IMG/VR virus record: IMGVR_UViG_3300011115_000477
Coordinates: 1 to 22,295 of that record
Reading direction: 5' to 3' (one strand)
Length of the DNA stretch: 22,295 nt
From: a virus
Shown: positions 12,823-19,537 of the stretch, piece after piece
Layout: each line of letters starts with the position of its first letter
How positions within the stretch are numbered: position 1 is the stretch's first letter
The notes under the pieces: model-generated
What the model was told of the DNA's origin: nothing
Databases searched by the model: none
The model's input: only the letters and a program-made list of their open reading frames with translations
Position numbers and translations under genes: made by a program

Positions 12823-14777
12823 TGTTGAGGGCGCACAGAGTCTACGAAGCCAGAGAGAATGGTGGATTGCAGAGACAAGCGACCAGCGTCTGTGGTTACC
12901 TTGAATTGCAAAGTATTCCAGCGACCTTGGCTGATTAGGTTGTAAGCCTTCAGGAACTTCTGGCTTGAGGTGATCGCAAGCGCGGAATCGAGAGTTACGA
13001 ATGTGTCCGACATATTCTTGGCCAACGACACTGCGGCGGTCGTGGTCGATGTGGTGTACGGATTATCGAAAGCAAACTGTACGCTGTACCCGATCTTGTC
13101 GGCGATAGGCTCGCTGAGGTTGTAAGCCTTGGTGATCACCGTGGATTGATAATCTGCACCGCCATCGGTGTATGCGGAGCTTGAGACGGGATCCAGCCGG
13201 CTGTTTGCGAGGTAATCGTTGAATGACCAGACCTGGCCTGCTCCCGCTGACACCGAGACGATGTCGCCCGCAAACATGAGTACGGGTCCAAATGTTGAGA
13301 ACGAGGTTGGGATGAAGTCGTTAACGATCCAGTTGTCCCAATATCCAAGCCACGAGCGGGCCAGTGAGTGGTAGACTATGACCGCGTTGTTCTCGTTGAG
13401 TGCGCCTTCGAGCGCGATATCGACGCTGTTCTCGGTCAGTAGCGCGTACTCGCTTTCGAGTCCAAGAATTGCTGGCTCCTCGGTAACGAACGGAACGGCC
13501 AATAGATAACGGTTGTTCCAGAATACACCGTCGCAGAGATCAAGCTTAGTCTTGTTGATCCTGCTGATGAGGTCATTGATTGGGCTGGAGAGCGCGAGAC
13601 CTACGCTGGTCTGTGTACCGGCTTGAATCTGCTGGAGGGAGCGGATGCCGTCGCGGGACATGAAGAATACATCGGGACCAACCGCGGCGATTGAGCGGTG
13701 CGATGAGCATCCGATATTACCGCTGATGAGTGATATGGTCCAATCGGCAGCATCCTGCGTAGGATCGGCATTTACGCTCCAAATAGAGCGTTCCTTGAAG
13801 ACGATGAGTTGATAGCCAAACCAAGAGTAGAGTCCCTTAATGGGATCGCCATCGCCACCGATACGGATGGAGCCGAGAGGATCCCAAGATTCGCCATCGA
13901 GGATATCCGAGAAGTAGAGAGTATCGGGCTGGATCGATGTATCCGCGGAAATTGCGAACAACCGATTGGTATGGGTGGTGAGAAAGATCGGCTTGGCAGG
14001 AGGCGTGAGCGAAACAAAGGCGACCGCGTGAGATGAAGCAGCCGGAGAAATAGTAATCGCTGGAGCGGTCGTATAGCCGCTGCCAGGATTGGTGATCGTT
14101 ATGAAAACGAGGTTACCGTCATTGGAAACAACAGCGGTTGCGGTTGCGGTTACGCCGCTGGGAGGTGCTGCAACGGTTATCGTTGGAATGGATGAATGGT
14201 TCGATCCTTGATTGATGACATCGATGCGGCTGATTTTGCCGGCTGTGGTCGAGCTATCGAGGTTCGCGCTGGAAACGTACTTCAGCGTTCCCAAACCGTC
14301 CGAATAGAACAGCTTGTCATTTAATTGAGCAAAATAGACGTAGGAAGCGGAAGCGTTGAGCGTTGATCCCGAAATCAGGTTATAGGAAACGCCGGGTGAT
14401 CCGTAGTAGAGGCTTTTGGTGGAGGTGCTATTGTCATTAACAGCGATAACGAGGCGTTCGGATGCGGCTGTATCGAAGTAGAAACCGGACAATACCGTGG
14501 CATTGGTTGGGAGATTGCTTCCGAAGTTGGAAGTTGTTGACTCCCAGTTCGTGATGACGTCCTCCCAGTTGGCAGTGATGCTGTTGCCGGCCAGTGAAAC
14601 GGTTCCGAGACGGGTGACGATGTTGCCGAAATCGTCATAGTCCATGTTGATGGCCGATTCCATGCTGGTCGCAGGGATGCCATCGGGACGAGTGGCTGAA
14701 ATTACGCCGGTCGAAAACCCAGTGCTTCCATCCAGAAGCATCTGGTCATCGAGAGCATCTGAGGATTGGAATGGCAT
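12819..14777 (-). CDS. Tail hub / nozzle-like beta-propeller protein (652 aa)
   Basis: A beta-rich 652-residue protein. N-terminal NWEDVITNWES is followed by repeated 'LYYG', 'LFYSDG' and 'LFAIS...DTLYFSDILDGESWDP' blades (about 120-300), then GGDGDPIKGL and the YQLIVFKERSIWSVN strand pair (about 307-335). This 'lyfS..gd.e.wd.......gdg..I..l......l.vfke.siw' pattern is shared by tail tubular B/nozzle-type proteins of short-tailed phages and by P22 gp10. A Gly-rich repeat (about 183-250) is inserted before it. It would form the tail tube or nozzle below the adaptor. The gene order adaptor, hub, ejection proteins supports this. Confidence 0.72.
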   Translation of the reverse strand: MPFQSSDALDDQMLLDGSTGFSTGVISATRPDGIPATSMESAINMDYDDFGNIVTRLGTVSLAGNSITANWEDVITNWESTTSNFGSNLPTNATVLSGFYFDTAASERLVIAVNDNSTSTKSLYYGSPGVSYNLISGSTLNASASYVYFAQLNDKLFYSDGLGTLKYVSSANLDSSTTAGKISRIDVINQGSNHSSIPTITVAAPPSGVTATATAVVSNDGNLVFITITNPGSGYTTAPAITISPAASSHAVAFVSLTPPAKPIFLTTHTNRLFAISADTSIQPDTLYFSDILDGESWDPLGSIRIGGDGDPIKGLYSWFGYQLIVFKERSIWSVNADPTQDAADWTISLISGNIGCSSHRSIAAVGPDVFFMSRDGIRSLQQIQAGTQTSVGLALSSPINDLISRINKTKLDLCDGVFWNNRYLLAVPFVTEEPAILGLESEYALLTENSVDIALEGALNENNAVIVYHSLARSWLGYWDNWIVNDFIPTSFSTFGPVLMFAGDIVSVSAGAGQVWSFNDYLANSRLDPVSSSAYTDGGADYQSTVITKAYNLSEPIADKIGYSVQFAFDNPYTTSTTTAAVSLAKNMSDTFVTLDSALAITSSQKFLKAYNLISQGRWNTLQFKVTTDAGRLSLQSTILSGFVDSVRPQQ

Positions 14778-14783
14778 GGCGGA

Positions 14784-15545
14784 TTACAGGATGTCTTGGA
14801 ACGTGTAATCGTACAAGCTATCTGGGATGATGCGGCTAATCTGCTGTTGTTGGCCGCGTTCCATGTCCTTCATAATGGTGACTTGAGCGGCTCCCTCTTG
14901 GAACTTGGCTTGGGCTTTACCGTACTGACGGCTGTATTCGAGGAGATCGCCTTCGGTGTAGGCCATTAGAGCGTTCTCTACGCCTCGTAGCTCAAAGTTG
15001 GTATCGTTGGAGATGGTTGTGGCCTCACCGAACTGCCGCATCTGGGACTGTTTCTTGGCGAGGATGAACAGGGTGCCATCGGCATTGGGCGTGGGAACGA
15101 GTTTGATGCGGGGAACACCGGCCTCGCCATAAGCTCCTCCAATGAGCCGGGTCCAGTTAACAAAGTTGCCGGGGGTGGCTTTGCGGCTATCGACGTTGTT
15201 CCAGGTGTTGGGATCGAGCTGGAAGAACGAGACCCATTCCGCGGCGGGGACTTCGATACCATCGGTATCTCCGGTGACGGTGAAACGAATGGCGACGGGG
15301 AAGTCGATGAATGTATTGTACCCGGTACCTGAAGCGTAAGCTGAAGTGACGTAATCGGAAAGGGTGACAATCTCAGTGCCGGCGGTGACCGGATGAGAGA
15401 TAATGCCGAGGGTATCGTTCCACAGGCAGGAATCCCAGATCATCGAATAGCGGCGGATACAGAACTTCTTGGCCAACGCGATGGTGGCCGAGTCTGTGAA
15501 CGACAGCTTATCGCAAGCCGCCTGAGCCGCTTCGGAGGGTTTCAT
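14784..15545 (-). CDS. Putative head-tail adaptor / tail tubular A-like protein (253 aa)
   Basis: A 253-residue protein beginning MKPSEAAQAACDKLSFTDSA, followed by a helical stretch LAKKFCIRRYSMIWDSCLWND. A beta-rich middle with DFPVAIRFTVTG comes next, then a long C-terminal helix ALMAYTEGDLLEYSRQYGKA that runs into QGAAQ-type residues. This layout (N-terminal helices, beta domain, long helix) and the location just before the tail-hub gene fit a head-tail connector or tail tubular A protein of podoviruses. No exact family can be named. AGGAG lies a short distance upstream of ATG 15545, which overlaps the fibre stop by one base (TAATG), so translation is probably both coupled and independent. 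Confidence 0.58.
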   Translation of the reverse strand: MKPSEAAQAACDKLSFTDSATIALAKKFCIRRYSMIWDSCLWNDTLGIISHPVTAGTEIVTLSDYVTSAYASGTGYNTFIDFPVAIRFTVTGDTDGIEVPAAEWVSFFQLDPNTWNNVDSRKATPGNFVNWTRLIGGAYGEAGVPRIKLVPTPNADGTLFILAKKQSQMRQFGEATTISNDTNFELRGVENALMAYTEGDLLEYSRQYGKAQAKFQEGAAQVTIMKDMERGQQQQISRIIPDSLYDYTFQDIL

Positions 15546-16765
15546 TATAAATACTCCTGAAGTGTCATTGAGGAAGACGTTGAAACTAACAAATCGTTTA
15601 CCGCATAATTAAGATACAGATTCTGCTGACTTGTTGGGCCGTAATTAAACAACTTGTATGTTGTAGCAGAAGTTGTATTTGGAGAATCTAAAAACTGAAT
15701 CGTTTTATTACTAATTGTCGGAAGATCATCGTCTTCGTATGATCCGCTTGATATGCCTTTTGTGTTAGCTCCAGTGGATGTTCCTAGTTCGGTTGATCCC
15801 CTTGTTAACCTGAAAAGAATGAATTGAGATCCGTTTGTAATTGCTGAATAGTTTATTACAACAGTTACAAGTATTCTTGAAGAAGCACTTGTTGGAGTTA
15901 TTGATGTGGTAAGTACCGTTATTTCCTGACCAGGAGCAGTCGCTGATCCTCCGTATACTTGCCTTGTGGTATCAACAGTTTGAACGCATTTAGCTATTTG
16001 TCCAAACGAACTCGCAGTAACAACCTTAACCTTGCTGGAATCGCTCGCATCAGTGATCAGCACCTTGTCGGCTGCAAGATCAACCGTGACTGTTGAAATA
16101 TTTGGAGTCGTGATGTTGTCCGAGTTCAGCGTCAGCGTGTCAGTGCCAGCATTTCCAAGTGTGGTGTTTCCATTGGCTGCAAGATCACCGGTCAGCGTGG
16201 TATTGCCAGTGACTCCAAGAGTCGTTCCAACCGTAGCAGCACCCGTGACTCCAACGCTGGCCAACGTAGTGGCTCCGGTTACGCCAAGAGTCGTTCCAAC
16301 CGTAGCGGCTCCGGTCACGCCAACGCTTGCCAAGGTGCTTGCTCCCGTGACCCCGAGGGTACCGGTAACAGCGGTATTGCCGGTTAGAGTGGAGGTTCCA
16401 GTGACTGCAAGGTTACCTGGGACCGTGAGGTTGCCAGTGAGCGTAGTTGCTCCGGTGACATTGAGCGCACCGCCTATGGTCGCTGCACCGCTCGTAGCGA
16501 GGCTTGAGAGGCTGGTAGCCCCGGTCACACCAAGAGTGCCCGCAACAGCCGTGTTGCCGCTTGCAGAGGCCACTGTGAGCTTGTTAGTGGCTACGCTAAA
16601 ATCTCCTGTCGCATTGACTGCGGCGTTGGAGATCTGGAGTGCGGAATCATTACCGCTGCCGTCGCTGATGGTTTTGAGCGTTGCGCTTACTGTGGAGTTG
16701 TCGGAGTTCTTGAGTAGGCCAGTGTAAGTCGATGCGACGCTACTTCCTGTAAGTGGTGTTCCCAT
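15545..16765 (-). CDS. Tail fibre 2 with 23-residue repeats and a variable tip
   Basis: A 406-residue Ala/Thr/Gly-rich fibre. Residues about 70-210 are repeated beta units of the 'LGVTGATTL' type, with two near-perfect 23-residue copies ([20 protein letters not shown] plus ASV) at about 149-194. These fit a triple-beta or collagen-like trimeric shaft. From about 257 onward the composition changes: SRILVTVVINYSA and FILFRLTRGSTELG resemble the jelly-roll-like tip of receptor-binding fibres. GC drops from 67% (16501-16560) in the shaft to 32% (15541-15600) in the tip gene segment by hand count. The tip probably contacts the host surface. No chaperone domain is present. Confidence 0.75.
   Translation of the reverse strand: MGTPLTGSSVASTYTGLLKNSDNSTVSATLKTISDGSGNDSALQISNAAVNATGDFSVATNKLTVASASGNTAVAGTLGVTGATSLSSLATSGAATIGGALNVTGATTLTGNLTVPGNLAVTGTSTLTGNTAVTGTLGVTGASTLASVGVTGAATVGTTLGVTGATTLASVGVTGAATVGTTLGVTGNTTLTGDLAANGNTTLGNAGTDTLTLNSDNITTPNISTVTVDLAADKVLITDASDSSKVKVVTASSFGQIAKCVQTVDTTRQVYGGSATAPGQEITVLTTSITPTSASSRILVTVVINYSAITNGSQFILFRLTRGSTELGTSTGANTKGISSGSYEDDDLPTISNKTIQFLDSPNTTSATTYKLFNYGPTSQQNLYLNYAVNDLLVSTSSSMTLQEYL
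16215..16352. repeat. Tandem 69-bp repeat in the fibre shaft gene
   Basis: Two adjacent copies (16215-16283 and 16284-16352) with a perfect 23-base start in each, then diverged to roughly three quarters identity. One repeat equals 23 codons and keeps the reading frame, so it adds or removes whole shaft units. The first shared block begins CCAAGAGTCGTTCCAACCGT. Further, weaker copies of the nine-residue LGVTGATTL-like unit extend toward 16560. The same residues ([13 protein letters not shown]) also occur once in fibre 1 at 18552-18590. Confidence 0.8.
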
Positions 16766-16766
16766 A

Positions 16767-16997
16767 TCAGTTCTTCGGTAAAACGTACCAACCAGCCGGC
16801 AGAGTGACGGTGGACGGCCCCACCAGCTTCTTATCTTTGTCGAATCCGTAGACGCTGGCCTTGGTAGGCTTGGCCAGCATCACCGGATCACCGCTTGGCA
16901 CTAGGACCACTCGCGTCATCTGACAGCCCAGGCAGATCGGCAACACGGCCAGCCAGATCATTCTTGAGATCATCAGGTGCTTTACCATGTTGCACAT
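16767..16997 (-). CDS. Small probable lipoprotein, o-spanin/Rz1-like candidate
   Basis: A 76-residue protein. It has a short basic/hydrophobic leader (about residues 5-24, HLMISRMIWLAVLPICLG) ending at Cys25 in a CLGC context, a weak lipobox. The mature part has RVVLVPSGDPVMLAKPTKA and ends GPSTVTLPAGWYVLPKN. The latter pattern (val-rich strand, PSGDP, then LPxGWY near the end) recurs, as I recall, in small lipoproteins of phage lysis regions. It overlaps the preceding 57-residue gene out of frame by about 110 bases, like nested Rz1 genes. ATG 16988 is an alternative start. An outer-membrane spanin role is inference. It could instead be an exclusion lipoprotein. Confidence 0.5.
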   Translation of the reverse strand: MCNMVKHLMISRMIWLAVLPICLGCQMTRVVLVPSGDPVMLAKPTKASVYGFDKDKKLVGPSTVTLPAGWYVLPKN

Positions 16998-17061
16998 CGG
17001 TGGGTGGTGTTTCGCGGAACCAATCGAGCAAGGCCTTAAGGATCTGGTAGACCCAGTTCAC
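16888..17061 (-). CDS. Small helical protein (57 aa), GTG start
   Basis: A 57-codon gene read by hand, beginning at GTG 17061-17059 in a GTGA overlap with the previous stop. The N-terminal NWVYQILKALLDWFRE is an amphipathic or marginally hydrophobic helix with three Trp. The rest is polar and ends in SGPSAKR. It overlaps the following lipoprotein gene for about 110 bases in a different frame. The arrangement resembles an Rz/Rz1 pair, but the helix is not a convincing full transmembrane segment and no coiled coil follows, so this is not a normal i-spanin. The chance that it is only an incidental open frame is moderate, but the coupling overlap argues for translation. Confidence 0.5.
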   Translation of the reverse strand: MNWVYQILKALLDWFRETPPTDVQHGKAPDDLKNDLAGRVADLPGLSDDASGPSAKR

Positions 17062-17249
17062 GGCTTAGTGACTTCGGCTTCCTTGGCATCCTTGGCCCAG
17101 ATCAAACCAATGCCAGCCGTGACGGCAGCAATTGTCGCAGCGATATCCAGATTGGTTGTCGGATCGCCATCAAAGACAGCCCGTAAGGCACCGCCAACAG
17201 CAATAAGGATAGCACCAACACCGGCGAGAGTTGTTTTCGTGTTTTTCAT
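17058..17249 (-). CDS. Two-helix membrane mini-protein (63 aa), holin candidate
   Basis: A 63-residue protein beginning MKNTKTTLAGVGAILIAVGG at ATG 17249. The ATG lies in an ATGA overlap with the preceding stop, and a longer reading to 17336 is rejected. Two hydrophobic segments, about 8-22 (LAGVGAILIAVGGAL) and 39-54 (IAATIAAVTAGIGLIW), are separated by a short polar loop, FDGDPTTN, and followed by a charged tail. Size and two-helix topology match class II-like holins or pinholins, which permeabilise the membrane at the end of infection. No endolysin gene is visible nearby, so the lysis role depends on context and is a hypothesis. Confidence 0.6.
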   Translation of the reverse strand: MKNTKTTLAGVGAILIAVGGALRAVFDGDPTTNLDIAATIAAVTAGIGLIWAKDAKEAEVTKP

Positions 17250-17425
17250 TTTGAGCGGAATAATCGATATGCGCCGTAAATAGCGCACAGTAAGCCAATC
17301 ACGGCGGTGATAAGTCGAACGATGTCGGTGAGCCATGGGATGAATGAAACAGCGGTGGCCGCTGCTGCTCCTCCCATGGAGACAATCATCTGATTTGTGT
17401 CACCGCCGTGATTGGATGTGTCCAT
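17246..17425 (-). CDS. Membrane mini-protein (59 aa)
   Basis: A 59-codon gene found by hand translation, beginning MDTSNHGGDTNQ. Its ATG directly follows the TAA of the previous gene and its TGA overlaps the next ATG. Residues about 13-29 (Met/Gly/Ala-rich, ending AVSFIPW) are mildly hydrophobic. Residues about 35-52 (IVRLITAVIGLLCAIYGA) are clearly a transmembrane helix, followed by a basic end, YRLFRSK. One or two membrane passes are possible. With the next gene it forms a pair of adjacent small membrane proteins, as in holin/antiholin arrangements. The pairing is suggestive only. Confidence 0.6.
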   Translation of the reverse strand: MDTSNHGGDTNQMIVSMGGAAAATAVSFIPWLTDIVRLITAVIGLLCAIYGAYRLFRSK

Positions 17426-17575
17426 TTACTCGGGCTTGTTTTGGGCTGCTGCAATGATGATGTCGGCCAAAGGAACGGCCACCTTCGCGTTCTGGATACC
17501 GCCGGCTTTCACGGCGATATCAATGAGCTGAAGGAGGCTGTTGGCTTGTTCTGTAGTGAGTTCGATCTTGATCAT
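17426..17575 (-). CDS. Small helical phage protein (49 aa)
   Basis: A 49-codon gene, MIKIELTTEQANSLLQLIDI followed by an AVKAGG turn and a second helix ending in AAAQNKPE. ATG 17575 lies in an ATGA overlap with the stop of the 123-residue gene, and its TAA abuts the next ATG. The two amphipathic helices joined at VKAGGIQNAKVAVP recall a recurring small phage protein ('LTTEQ..LL.QLIDIAVKAGG'), which I know only as uncharacterised and usually near lysis or tail genes. No membrane segment is present. The tight coupling on both sides makes it a confident gene in spite of its size. Confidence 0.68.
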   Translation of the reverse strand: MIKIELTTEQANSLLQLIDIAVKAGGIQNAKVAVPLADIIIAAAQNKPE

Positions 17576-17943
17576 GCGGCGGAAGCATCGGCCACAACCT
17601 CAGGCTCGGCAACAACAACCGGAGGAGGCACCGGCACCCACGGCAGCGGCAAAGCAACCACGGGCGGGTCGATCTGATTCTGGATCTGGAGCGAGACGTT
17701 GGCTTCGATGGCCGCTTGATCGACTCCGTTGGCGTAGCACCAGTCCAGCACCTGCTGCTCGGTGAGCTGGTCGTACGGAGTGAACGAGCCACTCGGCGGT
17801 TGGAATGAGCAGCTACCGTAGCAGGTGCCGCTGTAGGTTTCGTCAGTGCCGTTGCACCGCCAGTCGGCATTGATTACGACATCGGTGTAGGAGCCTTCAA
17901 CGGGCTTTACGAGGAGGCGTTCGATGAGCCAAGAGAGGGTCAT
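17572..17943 (-). CDS. Uncharacterised phage protein with YSGTCYGSC motif (123 aa)
   Basis: The N-terminal half has GSYTDVVINADWRCNGTDE, then YSGTCYGSCSFQPPSG with a CxxxC pair (plus the earlier Cys in WRCNG). Next come SFTPYDQLTEQQVLDWCYAN and a C-terminal Pro/Val-rich tail. I recall this architecture as a widespread small family in cyanophage and freshwater phage genomes, located near tail and lysis genes, with no function known. The cysteines could form a disulphide or bind metal, if exported or on the particle. The gene follows fibre 1 after 11 bases with an A/C-rich leader (CCAATACCAAT) and no Shine-Dalgarno. Confidence 0.62.
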   Translation of the reverse strand: MTLSWLIERLLVKPVEGSYTDVVINADWRCNGTDETYSGTCYGSCSFQPPSGSFTPYDQLTEQQVLDWCYANGVDQAAIEANVSLQIQNQIDPPVVALPLPWVPVPPPVVVAEPEVVADASAA

Positions 17944-17954
17944 ATTGGTATTGG

Positions 17955-18773
17955 TTAGGCTGCGGCTATGGTGGTGATAGTGCCAGACGATCCACGGAAC
18001 TTTAGTGCACCGGATTCAACGTAGAGTTGACCGCCGGTGACGTTTGCGGTCGGAGCGGTTCCGTTGGCAATCTGGATGGTTTTAGCAGCGGTGGTTCCGG
18101 CGGTGGTAAGACCCACCAACAAATTCCCACTCGCATCCAGCGTCATCTTGGCCGTCGCGAAGTCGGTGATAGTAGCGTTAACAGCTCCCGAAGCAGCAGT
18201 GAACCAACTATGTGTGCCGCTGATTAACTGATACAATAAAGCGGCACTGGCGTTTTTGTACTTCCAATCCGTTCCGTTAAAGAATCCGTTATTAACTATT
18301 GATAGTGTACCTGAAGATGACACAGCAGCAGCACTGCCTCCAGTGTTCAAATCAATAACGCTTGTGCCAGAACCCCACGCACTCGGCGTAACTCCGATGC
18401 CGAGGTTGCCGGAGGAGTTCACACGATAACGCTCAGTGCCACCTGTTGTGACAGCAAACGTGTCGGCAGCAGGATAGTAGATTCCGGTGTTAGTGTCTCC
18501 GGTCGTTGTAAGAGCAGGAAGCAGCGCAGTGCCAGCAGCAAACGTAGACACACCAGTCACACCCAGCGTCGTCCCCACCGTAGCCGCGCCGGTGATGCTG
18601 GCGGAGGCGAGAGTGGCGGTGCCGGATGCTCCGAGGATGTTGTTTACGCTGATCTTCTTCGTAGTGCCACTTGCCGCCATCGAGGTATCGCTGACATCAA
18701 CGATAGGGATAACGTCATTAGCCGGATCAGCGGCGGTCAACGCCGTCAGTGCTGTAATCTTTGTGTCTGCCAT
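17955..18773 (-). CDS. Tail/head fibre protein 1 (272 aa)
   Basis: A 272-residue Thr/Ala/Gly-rich fibre. The N-terminus [20 protein letters not shown] resembles the particle-binding end of many phage fibres. [14 protein letters not shown] at 61-74 matches the shaft repeat of fibre 2. Later parts include [34 protein letters not shown] and [15 protein letters not shown], all typical beta-repeat fibre units. The C-terminus ends with [18 protein letters not shown]. No peptidase S74 chaperone tail is seen. The gene begins after a TGATATGG junction, as does fibre 2. It may be a spike or short fibre that works with fibre 2. Confidence 0.7.
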   Translation of the reverse strand: MADTKITALTALTAADPANDVIPIVDVSDTSMAASGTTKKISVNNILGASGTATLASASITGAATVGTTLGVTGVSTFAAGTALLPALTTTGDTNTGIYYPAADTFAVTTGGTERYRVNSSGNLGIGVTPSAWGSGTSVIDLNTGGSAAAVSSSGTLSIVNNGFFNGTDWKYKNASAALLYQLISGTHSWFTAASGAVNATITDFATAKMTLDASGNLLVGLTTAGTTAAKTIQIANGTAPTANVTGGQLYVESGALKFRGSSGTITTIAAA

Positions 18774-18774
18774 A

Positions 18775-19014
18775 TCAGTAAACTGTTAGAATGAATTTGT
18801 CGGATGCTTCGGTTAAAATGAGATCTGTGCCTTGCTCAGTAGCCATTCGATCGTAGGTGCCAAAAGACAACACGATCTTTCCAGTGCCATCCTCTTGTAA
18901 GACGAAGAACTCGTCTTCCTGCAAAAGATCCCGGCGCATGATCGGCGGATCAACGGGCGTGACGTTTCCGCCAGACCCGCTTGAAGCCAATCGTGTTCCG
19001 AGAGCGAGAGTCAC
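18775..19014 (-). CDS. Hypothetical head-region protein (79 aa)
   Basis: A 79-residue protein, probably starting at ATG 19014. The N-terminus has Ser/Gly-rich linker [18 protein letters not shown]. The C-terminal half [18 protein letters not shown] and [15 protein letters not shown] looks like four short beta strands ('l.l.ed...ki.l...'), with an ILTE-type repeat. Small beta proteins of this kind between head and fibre genes are often fibre-attachment or decoration proteins, but no family can be named. Its stop is one base before the fibre 1 ATG, so the two genes are probably coupled. Confidence 0.5.
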   Translation of the reverse strand: MTLALGTRLASSGSGGNVTPVDPPIMRRDLLQEDEFFVLQEDGTGKIVLSFGTYDRMATEQGTDLILTEASDKFILTVY

Positions 19015-19018
19015 AGGT

Positions 19019-19285
19019 TTAAGAGCTAATCACTCCGTTGAATGCGACTACCTGACCACTCGAAATCTCAAAGCTTGTAATCGGCCCAGGAAGCGTGATG
19101 CCAGCGGGGATAGCCACTGTGGACCAAGAGCCGCTGATACCATTTCCGGTGATCGAAGTGAAAGTGGTGACGGCAATCGTGGTGATCGCAACGAACGGGC
19201 CAGTGGTCAACCCGGTGGAGGCCACGAGCTGGAAGCCCCCATTGCCCATCGAATACTCGGTTGCTAGATTAGATTCTATGCTCAT
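19019..19285 (-). CDS. Hypothetical beta-rich protein (88 aa)
   Basis: An 88-residue protein, ATG 19285 in an ATGA overlap with the upstream gene's stop. The sequence is dominated by Thr, Ser, Gly, Ile and Val (for example VAITTIAVTTFTSITGNG and SWSTVAIPAGITLPG). This predicts a small beta-sandwich or beta-spike with few charged residues. It has no basic or coiled-coil part, so it is unlikely to bind nucleic acid. Position among capsid-proximal genes suggests a capsid decoration or fibre-attachment protein. The family is not recognised. Confidence 0.55.
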   Translation of the reverse strand: MSIESNLATEYSMGNGGFQLVASTGLTTGPFVAITTIAVTTFTSITGNGISGSWSTVAIPAGITLPGPITSFEISSGQVVAFNGVISS

Positions 19286-19536
19286 ATGTCCCAGATCTTG
19301 CGAATTTGATTCTTGCTGAAAGTGCTTTCAAAGCGGGTTCCCTGCCGGTCTTCCATCCGGCTAAAGCCCTGCTTTACCTTGTCCTTGAGTTCGGCTTCGC
19401 GAGCGCAACCGGTAACCCCGAAGCGGGCCACCGGCTGTCTCGTCCAGCGTTCACCCTTGATAACAAGAGAGTCGGTTCCCATAGGAGCGATTTGCTCCAC
19501 GGACTTGCCTTTGTTCTCGAAGGTGTAGATGGGCAT
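19282..19536 (-). CDS. Hypothetical phage protein, MPIYTFEN type (84 aa)
   Basis: The ATG 19536 is chosen over 19569: it directly follows the previous stop and has GGAG seven bases upstream. The first residues, MPIYTFENKGKSVEQIAPMG, look like the opening of FmdB-type zinc-ribbon proteins (MPxYxFxC...C), but the cysteines that would bind zinc are missing. The next part, GERWTRQPVARFGVTG and a C-terminal QGFSRMEDRQGTRFESTFSK, is basic and helical. I recall similar 80-90 residue proteins near capsid genes, uncharacterised. A degenerate relative of FmdB-type proteins is one idea. Confidence 0.55.
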   Translation of the reverse strand: MPIYTFENKGKSVEQIAPMGTDSLVIKGERWTRQPVARFGVTGCAREAELKDKVKQGFSRMEDRQGTRFESTFSKNQIRKIWDI

Positions 19537-19537
19537 G

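Noticed and set aside
16215-16352. Possible CRISPR-like repeat
   Set aside because: Only two full 69-bp units, adjacent and in frame with a fibre gene, with no spacers. It is a protein repeat.
16032-16727. Open frame of 231 codons on the plus strand rich in Val/Pro/Ala repeats
   Set aside because: It is the antisense of the fibre 2 repeat region. The repetitive composition explains the open frame, and it crosses a well-supported gene.
17058-17336. 92-codon reading starting at 17336
   Set aside because: It runs through the 59-aa gene. The internal ATG at 17249 in an ATGA overlap is better supported.
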